DNA from: Moringa oleifera
Lineage: Eukaryota > Streptophyta > Magnoliopsida > Brassicales > Moringaceae
Assembly (NCBI GenBank): GCA_021397835.1
Contig: JAJFZO010000229.1
Span: forward strand, 2,852,001 to 2,916,000
DNA length: 64,000 nucleotides
Direction of reading: 5' to 3'
The notes beneath the pieces are model-generated. The model had not been told where the DNA came from. It made no database searches and saw only the letters and a program-made list of their open reading frames with translations. The position numbers and the translations under genes were made by a program. This document shows positions 12,101 to 23,509 of the stretch, piece by piece; position 1 is the first letter of the stretch, and each line of letters opens with the position of its first letter.

Positions 12101-15100
12101 TCTTGGACAGATTTTAAGAAGGAAGAAGATGCAACAGGCGAGAAAGATGGAGAAATGGAATTTGGGAGAGTGAGGAGAAAGAGTTACTCTGCTGCAAAAT
12201 ATATCTTTATGAGTATATGTGTATAAATATTTGAAAGTTCTAATTTGATGATGAAGGTACAAAGCCTTACAGCAGCACGACTCAATATGTTAAAGACACA
12301 AGTGATTAACTTGGACTGCTACTGTACGATTAGAATAGCATTGTCGTTTTACAGAAGACGTCTTTTCTGTGGAATCATTTTTTTCCCCTATTTTCTTTAA
12401 CTGTCTCTCACTCTGTCTTTCTCTCGCTCTTGCAGAAATGGATGTATTTATGTAGTTTAGTAACTAATTTACTTGTATTCTTCTCAACCACCTCTTTCAT
12501 AATCAGATCATTTATTCCTAGCATAGCCTATTCCTAGCGACATCTTTTCTCCCTTTTGTCTTAGGTTGGCATTACCACTGGATGCTGTGGAGTGACTTCC
12601 CTTTAAATATTACTGTTCTGGCCACTGTAAAGTGCAAAAATATCGATTCTTTAAATCATTTTTTATTGAAATTTAGCCTTATATTTAGGTAGGAATCCAT
12701 GATCAAGATGTTAGCTGGTGCACCATTACTTATGCCAGAGTGATTTTTCTTTTCTTTTCTGGTCATATTCGCTTTTGATGAAGACAGATTTTACTTTTTT
12801 GATGCATGATTGAATTGAAGAAAGAAAGTAGAATCAGTGGGATTTACATTTATTAATCTGATGATTGGAGCGAGATGTAATAGTTCCACTTATTGGGTCA
12901 AACACGTATTGCCTAAGATGCATAAGCATGAACAGGTGACATATGCTTTTGAAACCTTGCTATTGTTAGCTTTGAATATGTAGAATCATTTGAATTTTCA
13001 CATTAGATGGCCTCAATAGTAACAATGATATTTTGCTTTCTTTTCTCTCATCTTTTGTGCTATACTGAAATTTAATATCAGTCACTATTATTTTTTTTCT
13101 TTGTTGCATGTTTGGCATTACAGATGTAACCCTTTTGACCAACTTAGGTGGAAGTAAGATGTTATTTTTATGTTTAAGATGAGTGTGCATTATTTGTATT
13201 TTTTTCCTCAGTTCTTTTGTTTATGTATCTTTGGCAGAATATTCTTGCTAGTTTTCAGTTTTTCCTAAATTAGGTCTTCCTATTTCTGCGACTGCTTTTT
13301 GCCTCTCGAGTTTTGGGGTAACATTTGAGTGTTCCCATTTTTCACATAAAATGCATCATCTAATTTTCTTTGATGTGTTCTCTAAATGATTGTAGGTAAA
13401 GATAGTGCATATTTGTGAAGCAACATTGATGAAGCGATTGGTTGAATTTGAGAATACAGAGTCGGGGAGCTTAACGGTATTTTTCATGCTATGTGGCTTC
13501 AGAATAGTTTTGATTTGATGTGTAAAAACTTTCCATGGAAAGCTACTGATTGGAGTTTGCAAAATATGGGCTAATTATGGCTTCCAAAAACCATGTTTTT
13601 GATATGAAAGAAGTATTTGCACCCTATTTGGAGCTTTAATAGAACTCTGTTTTTCTTTTAAAAAAAAAAAACAGGTAATGTGGCAGTAGTTTATCTTGAA
13701 GTGGCTTTTACTGTACTGAAATGATTTATATATCCTCATGGGGTTGCCTTAGTGGTCTGGATGGATTGGTTGGGGACCAGATGTCTTCAATTTGATACCA
13801 CTTTGGGGCAGTTAACCCTTGTGATTTTTTGGAGTTTGTAGTCTTGTAGGGTTGGGGCTATCTGCCTGGGTTTATCACAAATGGGTGGGTTCACAAAGTG
13901 TCCCTGCCTTAGGTGGCTTCCCAGTATTTAAAAAGATGATGTATTTTTTTTAGCAGAAAAAACATGCTGTATTTTTTTAGCAGAAAAAACATGATATATT
14001 TATACATACATGTGTATGTATGTACATTTGAAAGCCACTTACACTTTGCCCTTTTATTCAGCAGCTCATGTTTGCCTTTTTGGCTTTGAGTAATTGGTTC
14101 CATCATTTGGTGGCACATGCATAGCTTCTTCTGAGAATGTACAAACATATGTTTATGCTCTTGTTCTTGTTACTGTATGAGCAACCTGCATCTCAATACT
14201 TTGCCCCCAATTGCATGTTCTTTTTTAAATCATGACAATCTAGTAATTATATCGTCATGATTCTACCATGTGACTAGGTTGAGGAATTGATGGAAAGGGC
14301 AAAGGAATTCCAGAAAAGTTCAACCAAGCAACCAAATGTTGGTTCAAATATATCAGGTACAAATGGGGTGCTTTGTAGGCATCAGGATGGCAAGCCTTTT
14401 GCTTATGGACTTTGTCGGAGTTGTTATGATGATGTAAGCTCTCTTATTCTCTTCATAAGATTTCTCACTCTCAATTTAGCATTTAACATTGATTTGATAT
14501 TAACATTGAACATTTGCAGTTCATGACAGTTTCGGGAGGGCTTGAAGGAGGATCAGATCCTCCTGCTTTCCAACGTGCTGAAAGAGAGAGAATGGCTAAA
14601 GCAACTACTGAGGAAAATTCTGATGGAAGTGTTATTAATATATCTTCTCAAGGGCAGAAGAACTGTGAACAATCAAATGTACCTTTCAATCTTTATTTAT
14701 TTGTCTTTTTTTTCATGCTAACTTTGTTGTTCATGTATTTCATTTGTTCTGATAAGGTTTCTACTGATTTCTCTCTGTAGTTTAGGGTCAGTTTGGATTT
14801 GCACCGTAGACTTTTAGCTGGGACAAATTGCATCCTGTAATATTGAGTGATTTGAAGCTTTTGTTTGATTGACTACCAAATTCTAACAAAAATTTTCATT
14901 CATCTTATATGTATCATACTTCATACACATCACCATGCATCATAATAATAAATTTCAAAGTTGCATAACTTCTATCTAATCTGGTCATGGTTTATATTGT
15001 CATTTGTATTTTTATTTTGAAATAAAGGTTTCAAAGTTCACTAGAAATTAGTGTCAGCCATATTTTTTGAAATTTGTCCTTTGTAATGCACATATTTTCT

Positions 15101-18100
15101 GTGTCAAATACCATAAATGTATGTTTGGAAACTTTTGTTAGAACTTTACAGTCAAATTAAGAGATGACATCAATTAAGGCCACATAATTGTTCAAAGTGC
15201 TGTTCCTCTCAATCAAAGGTCTATGATGCAAATGTGGATCGATCCTAGAATATGGAAAATTTACATGTAAAAGAACCCTCTCCAGTGGTCTCAATATTTG
15301 TTAAGTTTGAAGTTGAAGATACTTTTGTTTTGTAAGTTTAATCAGAATGAACAAGGCGATTTTTCTTTGTTTTTTAGTAAACTGTCATCTAGTCTTCTTC
15401 AATTTTGAGGTGCAAGTTTTCACAATATTTGTGTGAAAGGGGTCCTTTTTCAGCCATGATTTTTTTCTTTTTTCTTACAAACAATGTGGTGATGTATGTG
15501 TTTATGTCTCTTGCACATGTTTGGGCACTGGCATAAAAAATTTCAGTTCTTACTCTGTTTTCAGAAGCTTTGTCTGTATGAATCGGCCATCCAGATTTAA
15601 TTTCCTCTGGGAAAAAATTATTCATTGGTTTCTGGTTGAAATTTTCCCATGCGTCTGAGGAAGATTCTGCTTTGCCTGCATTTTATTATTCTTGAGAGAC
15701 CGAGATACTCCAAATTTTTCTTTCTTTTTGCTTTTATATTTTGTATTGCTGTGCCTACCATCTCTTGATTATAGTCAGTCATTCATTTTTAAAGGTCTCA
15801 GGATAGCTTTTCATGTAGCATGGTTTAACTTTTGGGCTTTTCTTGACAGTTGGGGAAAGAATTTAGCAGCTCATCAGCAAGCACACATGAAAATTTGCAA
15901 TCTGCTGACCCTGGTAGTGGTAAGTTTTTCTTTTTCATTTGTGTGCAGAATTATCTAAGACATGGCTTCATATTCTATGTCAATTGTCTGAATGCCCAAT
16001 TATTTTTCCAAAGTGTAATGTTTTGGGACTTTCAGGGGTTGCAAAGCAGGCGGTAAACAATGAGCATGGTGATGATAAATTTCCTGGAGTCGATGATAAT
16101 AATGAAACTTTGGATGAATCAGACAACTTTTCTGACATTGATGATGTTGAGGTGTGTATCGTTCTCCCTTTATGGACCTTTTCTGGCATTGCATATTTCC
16201 ATACTGCCTGGTTAACAATTTTTTCTAAAACCTTAATGATGTTGTTAAGGGGAAAAAAAAAAAGACTCTAGAAGCCAATGGCGCTAGTAAATTCCTTCTT
16301 TATTGTTTTCCTTCCTACCTCACAGAAGAGTTTTGATATTTGCTCAGATTTCATAGATGGTCCACAGGTTGCTTCTCTAAATTTTGTGATCTTCTGGTGG
16401 TTAGGCTTTGGGATGTTGTAACAAAACTTGTCTACTAACAAGAGTTTTTGGACCTTTGTGCTTGACTATTAGCATTTTAAGTTTGGCTTACCAGTCCCTA
16501 GTTGAAAAAGAATTTTAGATAATGTAGGATTACTATATCAACCACATGTAGGATAAATCAGTAAGCGAGGTTCCATTCTGATCACAATTGTATTTATTCC
16601 CACTATTAGTTATATCATGAAGATGACAGGTACTACAAATTTAATTTGCATAAAAACATAAGTTTATGCATAAAACTCTGACAAGAAAGGTCCCATGGCA
16701 GAGATGATGGCCGTCCTCATACATTTTCCTTAATTGTTTAGTATTATTTAGGTCATCAGTCAGGCAAATATCTATTGTTCTGCTGTGTGATCAAAATGAT
16801 GGCTGCTAGTCAAAGTGAAGTTCCTAAGCTTCTCTGTTGTAATATTCCCTTTGCTTCCCTTCTTATAATTTTACATTTTTGATGCTTCCCGTTTTTTGTA
16901 ATTAGGGTGATCTCTCCTGTTTGATTAATTGTCTTATAGTGACCTTCTATGATTTCTGGGAATGATCTTTGAATTGTCTTTGTCTTACTTTTTTCTTGGA
17001 TACTTGTAATGGATTACCTAGATCATTAAATTTGAAGTTCTTCTTGTTCCTAGCACAAAAGTGCATGATTTTTAACTTATAGTTTCTGGTATTTTTCTGG
17101 TTATTCGTCTATATTATAATGGTACCTGCTTAGTCAACCATTTATTTTATGCAAATTTTTTATATATAAATTCAAGTTATGTGCTGTATCTTGCATTTTA
17201 ATTCGTCTTTTGTGTATTTGATTGTTTCTCAAATCCTGTGTATAGGTTGATGGCTATCTTCACAACGAGGAGGAAAAGCGTTACAAACAGCTAATTTGGG
17301 AAGAAATGAACAGGGAATATCTTGAGGTGATTTGCAACCTTTCTTGACCTCAATGACTCATTAAGCTTTTTTTCCTTTCCCCCTGGACTGTGGCTGATTA
17401 AGCAGACTCTTTAATACTTTCTTTGCTTCTATCATTTAAAGTAAATTATCATGGTGTGAGACGTTCCACATTATAGGAAGTGTTATGTAAATATTTTGGG
17501 GATATGAACTGTATCTAATGGGATGTCTTTTTCCTCTCAATTATAAATAACTTGTAATACTAAGCGGTATCTTTGTGTCATTTGTAACACTTATGCAGAC
17601 AATAAATTATTTTCAGATTTGGTTTGTTGTTCCTGTGTGATTGATTTAGCTGTGATCACTGTTACCACTTGGTTATTTTGCATATCTTTACAGGAGCAAG
17701 CAGCCAAGGAAGCTGCTGCTGCAGCTGCTAGGGAAGCTTTAAAGGCTAATTATGGAAACTGTCCAGAAGACTTTGAAGCTGCACGGGAGCTTGCTGCAGC
17801 TACTGCAGCAGCTTTGGCGAAATCTAGAAAGGTGTGTTTCTAACACATTTAGATATGTAGAAGAACATTCTGATATTAATAATATATCATTTGCAGATTA
17901 TTTGTTACATCTTATGCTGTTGATAACTTTTTGACATTGTTTTTGTCTTATATGTAACTTATAATTTTGTAAGATTATTATGTTTTTCAGTGCACAATAC
18001 TGTCAGTTTTTCTTGATATATTATCTTTTGGGCCTGGATCCTGCTGATTGGTTAAAGGATCTAATTAAAATTTTCCTGTTATGCTCTCACAATATGGTAT

Positions 18101-21100
18101 ATAGTCAGCAGTTTGGAAGTGACATATACAAAATTGCTTTTCGCATTGAATCTAATATTAGTGACATGTTGCTGAATTCAAGTTCCTAGTCTTTACCGTG
18201 TCTTATGAATTTTGCATTTGAGTATATTAGCCCACTGGTTTCTTTCAGTCCGTATCATTCTATGCCAAATCCATAATAAATTTGAATTGGGTCCATGTTC
18301 CATTGTTTTTTTTTTTTTTTGGTTCTCTTTTCGAAACTTTGGGTTCACAGAAAAGAGAATAAACCATCTTAAATTTCAAGTATCCCATCTAGTGACCGTA
18401 ACATTTCGTTGTTGAGATTTCTTGCCTGCCTCCTCTTCAAGCCACAACTATTTGGCATCAATCTCCACTTCTCCCAATCCGGGCGAAGAGAAAAGCAAAA
18501 AAAATAAAAGAGGTGATGCTGAAACAAGGAGAACAAGGGAAAATGCTATGAGAAGCGATTTGCCTGTCTTTTTGCAGTCCATGCTTCTCTTTGAACAGCT
18601 ATGATTCATTATCCCTATTACATTTCCTTCTGGAACCACTTCCATGCCCATCATATTGTTGGCTCTGCCTCAGCTTATAAAGACTGCATTTGCTACATAC
18701 ATTTCCTTTTTGAGCTGTCAGTAAAAAAAAATAAAAAGAAAACCTGTAGCTACCATAATGTACGACAAGTTTCACCCAGAAATTTGGATAAGCTTAGGTG
18801 AAGATATCTACATGATATGTACTTTAGTACAAGACAAGTGAAAAAGAGCTCCATACATCATTGCCTATTCCTATTATCTCTATGATTCACTTATACTTTC
18901 ATCTTAATACTCATCCATGACTATTATGGTGCAAGAAGATAATGCTTCTAAAATTGATTGCTACCTTCAGGTTGCAATTTCTCTAGTGGAGCATATGTTT
19001 TATATATATATATTATAACATCGCGTTGTGTTTTTTTTTTTTTTTTTCAGAAAAACAATTTTGGCTGCTTCTTAATTCTCCATATCTGCATTTTAATTTA
19101 TAATTTCTTCTTTTTTTATCGTTTGTAGGAAAAGCGACAAAAACGAGCAGCAGAAGCAAAGAATTCTGCTCCTGCTCAAACTGCTGCAGAAGCTACTCGC
19201 CAAATGCTGTCTAAAAAGGTATCACACCATAAAAATGTAGAAAATTTCAATGTGGACCTTAATCTGAACTATGGACTATGGACATGCTTGGCAAATTACA
19301 GAATGGGAAATCATAAGGGATCATTTGGATGGTGGGGTTAGCCAATCTAATCCATCTTAATCACTGTCTCTGTATTAATCTCTTGCTTGATTGGAGAATA
19401 ACACCAGGATTCGCTAATGCAACCAAGAAGAATGAGATTGGTTAATCCAATCTACTAGTATTAACTTTTGAACTTACATACCCTATTCAAAGAATATTTC
19501 AAAATTGCATTCATTTATGACATGTTTAATATAGTATAATATAAGAAATGTGATGTAATACAACATAGTATATAATACAACATAAATTTTAGTAATTCAC
19601 ATGTAACAGTAAAATGGGATTATAGCTTTGACTTCATGTAATATATATTTATATTAAAACTAACTACAAAATAAAAAAGATGTGTGTGTGTATGTGTATA
19701 ATTCAAATGATTGCTTAGAAGTTGTTTTAAGCTCAAATAAAATTTTTGTTTGGTAAAGAGTATTTTTGTGTTTGACAACTAAATTTCACTCTAATTCTAC
19801 AAGTTGATCCTATCAATCTATTCTGAGACTAATTGTAAGCAAAAGAAACTTGGGGTTAGGTTAGCTAATCCAATCCCACCTCCATCTAATCCCCTAGTAT
19901 TTTATAATGTAATCCTGTCATTGAACCAAATGACCCCTAAGTTCTTTCTAGACTGGACTGGAGTTTGGTATTAAATTATAGTCTTAGGGAACGACTGAAC
20001 TTAAAAAACAAAAAGTCATCAATAGGCTAGTGAAGTGTAAAGTTGAGGGTAACTACGAACATGGATATCTATATCTGGCTCCATGTACAAGCTGTATGCA
20101 TTAATTTTATCAACTAGTTGAAATAACTTTTCAGTTCATGACTGAGAGTTGGCTCTTCTATGTAGACATTAGCCCTTTTTTTTTGGATGTTTCTGGTAGG
20201 ACTTGGGTAGTATAAGGTTTTAATTTTCAGTGCAAGTCAATTTTCGATCAGGCATCTCTAAGTTTGAGTTATGAGCGTTTTAGTGTTCAAGTGTATGATT
20301 CTAATGTCTTCAAAAATTTCAACTTTATTGTTTTGATATTGATGTCTTAAGTTTAATGGCTTTTAACTTTAGGAATTCTATTGTCTAATAATGTTAGTAC
20401 TCATGTATTAGATGCTTTTATAGATTGAGCCATAGATAAAGGTGAATTCAATTTCAAATCAGGCTTTAGTTTCAGTTGAGTGCTTTATTATTGAAGTGTG
20501 AGAATTCTAATGTGCCAAATTTTTTAATTTGAGGTGCATTTTCATAAATCGTTTGAATTTACAAGGTTTTAGAATTCTTTTTAAGTCTTAGTTTTTTTTT
20601 TTTTTTTCTGGAATCAAGTTGGATTTTATGTTGCCAGTTGGAAATTAAGTATCGGAGAGTCCAACTTTTTGTTAGGTAAGACAAAAAGTGGCAAGAGTCT
20701 CTGTAAATAGCTGTACACAATTCATTTTCTCTCAAAGTCATGGATACATTGGACCTCCTCCTGTTGTCACATTGGAGCTGAGTTCAGGAGCATGTTTAAT
20801 TGAAAATTGGTTAGCAGGAAAGATTGTATAGTATATAAGCACCTTGTTGTATTATTGATGATGAATGATGAACATAACACCGCATATAAGCTTCTTATTT
20901 TCTGCTACATGTGTAGAACATATTATCCATTTAGAGTATGCTTTTATCTGGGTCTAGTTTTTGGTTCCTCTTTGGTTTCTGTTGTGTTAAAATTTGAATT
21001 TGAGTCAACAAAGGTGCATACCTTTGTTCAACTCTCATATCATGGTCTAAGAAACACATACCTTTGTTCAACTCTCATATCATGGTCTAAGAAACACAGC

Positions 21101-23066
21101 CAACTGATCACCATTAATGCAAAGAGATATACATGGATGTGTTAGTGCATCTGTATGTATTGTTTGTCTGTCATGTACTTGTGTGTGAGTTCTATATACT
21201 GGTTCATTTTTACATGTTTGCTTACCATATATTGATGATATTAATATGGGAATGTTGCAGAGAATCAGCGCAAAAATCAACTACGACGCACTGGACAAAC
21301 TTTTTGATGCATCTGTATGTGATCTTTTCTTTCCTGTCTTTCAATTAATCAAATACTCTAATTTGTTAATTTTCTTCTATTTCCTATGGTTTTCATACAT
21401 TTACGGAAACACATTTACGGAAACACTTCTTTTTGGAGTCTTTCAATCATGGCTAATAAGTTCTACCTACATCAGCATGGAATTGCATTAGTATATTTTG
21501 TTGGTACACAGAATACTAGAAAAGATTAAAGAGGACTACAGATGGCCAAACTGAGGAGAAGGAATGCGAAAGATGGTTTAAATGAAGTTGGAAAAGCATG
21601 GGAAGAAAGGAGGTTAAATGGGTCAAGGTTGGGATCTTAGGTGGCATTTGGTTTGTGGTATCCTGCATACTGATATTTTATAGGATCATATGAAACTTAT
21701 ACTCGGGAATCAAATGTTTCGTAGCGACGGTTGTGAGCATGATGGTAGAAATGGTGATGGTAATGATGACAATAGTGGTGGCATTGGTGGTGACGGTTGT
21801 GTTCTCAATTGTGGTCCCAGTGGTGGTGAAGGTGGTAGGTACAATAAGGGTGGCTGTGGCCATGATAGGGGCGGCGATGGTGGTGGCAGTGGCGACAATG
21901 GTGGTGGTGATGTTGTCAATAGGGACAAAAGCGATAGAGAATGGTCAATGTTTTGTGAGAGAGGAAAATAAATAAATAAATTCTTGAAATATAATATAAT
22001 CTTTTAATGACCTAATTATGACATGAAACTGTGTTAGTGATAGTTCTGCTTGAGCATCGGTTTCTCATGTTTCACGGAAAACTAATATCCACGGGAATCC
22101 TAGTTTTTCAAGAATCTTAAAAGATTTCACTACCCAAATGTGAAATACCTGGTTTCCTATGTTGGGATTCTTTCAAAACCGCTAAGATACTGCAAACTGA
22201 ACTCCATCTTTGGGATTTTCATCCTAGAGAAGATGAATAATTGATCATTTATGCTTCATCATGTCCTCCCAAAATTTGGTCTAAAGCAAAATATAGAATC
22301 TATGGTGTCATTTAGTTGTTCATGGAAAGAACAATGATGCTGGTAATCATCAATACAATTAGGAAAATAGTAGTGGAAAATATGATGACATGATGAGTTG
22401 AAGTAAAAGAAGAATAAATTATCATTGGGTAAATGATTTGTGCTTTCTGTAGGAATTTTGTCACTTGCAAAGTTATCATACATGGGCCCACTTGATGTGC
22501 TGCTAAGTTTCCTGGTAGCTTGTGTTTTTGGAAGGAACAATACACATCTTTTCAACTGCTTTGATCTGAAGACTTATCCCTAGGAAACATTGTCCGTTGT
22601 GATTAGTCATGTTTTGTGTTTATGGAGGAGCAACAGGGTTAGATTGTCCTTGCTTTCACATGGCCTGTTACTGCATCTAGCAACATCAAATTTAAAACTG
22701 ATGGTTGTATTTAACTGTTATTTCTGTGTAGCATTTTTGATATCTCCATTGATCTTCTGAATTCATGGTAGTGTTAGCCCATAGAGCTCTGTCCTGAAAG
22801 TGATGTGGAATGGTTTTATTTTCCAGGTGGCTTCTGAAAATCCAAAGAAGAGAAAAACTGAATCACATCATGCAGGTGATGATGACATGCCCAGTATTCA
22901 GAAGAAAAAGAGTGAACCGGAGGGCAAATACGAGAACTCTGTCGAACAAGATGATTGCCTGGATGAGGGCGATGATGCAGAAATGTATGACAATGGACTG
23001 GATTTTGAATGTATGGAGGAAGTATGTCGTTATGAAGACGAGCGTGATTATGATGATGAGTACTAA
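3105..23066 (+). CDS. BRF1: TFIIIB subunit BRF1 (TFIIB-related factor), 19 exons, 635 aa
   Basis: Role (known): BRF1 bridges TFIIIC, TBP and RNA polymerase III at tRNA and 5S promoters. Exons, all in frame: 3105-3166, 3284-3365, 3608-3683, 7288-7376, 7457-7533, 8437-8493, 8604-8716, 11085-11164, 11266-11352, 13396-13476, 14278-14433, 14520-14678, 15850-15919, 16036-16151, 17246-17326, 17694-17831, 19129-19218, 21261-21314, 22827-23066. Domains: N-terminal zinc ribbon with C4, C7, C23, C26; two cyclin folds at about 70-165 and 170-268 (ASMKRDWMHTGRKPSGICGA spans the exon 8/9 join); a Cys/His patch at 301-317; the motif VSGGLEGGSDPPAFQRAE; an acidic segment near 410-435; and a Brf1-type TBP-binding region at about 436-556 (YLHNEEEKRYKQLIWEEMN, Ala/Glu helix, ISAKINYDALDKLF). 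The tail is acidic. The ATG precedes the ribbon directly. Introns 3, 7, 9 and 17 exceed 2 kb, so the gene is unusually long. No coding defect seen. Exon junctions are my own reading of GT-AG sites and need transcript data. Confidence 0.93.
10120..10135 (+). repeat. 16-nt G homopolymer in BRF1 intron 7
   Basis: A run of 16 G follows further G clusters (GGGG at 10092-10100 and GGG near 10115) on the transcribed-sense strand. It could fold as a G-quadruplex in DNA or pre-mRNA. Homopolymers this long are also prone to assembly error. Confidence 0.8.
19317..19937. mobile_element. PIF/Harbinger (Tourist)-like MITE, 621 bp, in BRF1 intron 17
   Basis: Left end GGGATCATTTGGATGGTGGG and the reverse complement of the right end GGGGTCATTTGGTTCAATGA form imperfect terminal inverted repeats. 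The similarity continues inward as GGATTAG/CTAATCC-type blocks. Both ends are flanked by TAA (19314-19316 and 19938-19940), the three-base target duplication typical of PIF/Harbinger elements. No transposase frame lies inside, so it is non-autonomous. It lies well away from the splice sites of exons 17 and 18. Family assignment rests on the TSD and the GG-start of the ends and is an inference. Confidence 0.72.
21019..21098 (+). repeat. Near-perfect 40-bp tandem duplication in BRF1 intron 17
   Basis: A unit beginning TACCTTTGTTCAACTCTCAT and running to AAACACA occurs at 21019-21058 and again at 21059-21098 with no mismatch in the shared core. It lies about 160 bp upstream of the exon 18 acceptor. 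Confidence 0.88.
21733..21935 (+). repeat. Degenerate GGT/GTG/GAT trinucleotide tract in BRF1 intron 18
   Basis: About 200 bp of imperfect G-rich triplets (GGTGGTGGC, GATGGTGGTGG and similar) keep several frames open on both strands, giving low-complexity Gly/Asp or Val/Met translations. This is repeat structure, not a gene. One strand is strongly G-rich and the other C-rich. Confidence 0.75.
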
Positions 23067-23495
23067 TCATTTTGGAAACTTCACACTGCTCCTGATATTT
23101 TCTGGAGGTACATAGGATAAAGCAAGAAAGAGCGTTGGTTCAAACAATGTCAAAATTGATTCATTTCAGCTGGTGCTCCATGCTTGCTCATCCATTTTCA
23201 ATGTACCATCTTTGAGCTGCTGTGTTTAGCTCTACAAAATGCACAGTTTTGCATCCTTGTAGAGGCTCTAATTTGCAATACTACTATTATTTTTAATTAT
23301 TCTTTGGTTCGTTCACCGTGTTCGGAATTGTGGTTTTAGAGGTCAAAAACTGACCTCTGTATAGCATAGCAGTTGGAAGCCTGTAATTAGTTATGGCAAA
23401 TGGCAGTCTTGTGTAGATGAGGTTGTAATTACAGGCATTAGCTAGTCCTTGGAATTTTGTTCATAATGAATAGGTGAATATAGGTGAATTTCAAG

Positions 23496-23501
23496 AATAA
23501 A
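23496..23501 (+). terminator. Candidate polyadenylation signal of BRF1
   Basis: AATAAA lies about 430 bp after the BRF1 stop, following a TG/T-rich stretch. Plant polyadenylation signals are loose, so nearer AT-rich motifs may be used instead. Confidence 0.4.
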
Positions 23502-23509
23502 TTAGACTT

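Noticed and set aside
21678..21975. Gly/Asp-rich and Val/Met-rich frames
   Set aside because: Low-complexity GGT-type repeat inside a BRF1 intron; all frames are open because the repeat lacks stops.
21640..22180. Possible second MITE in BRF1 intron 18 (left end GGTGGCATTTGGTTTGTGG)
   Set aside because: I could not find a matching inverted end or target duplication.
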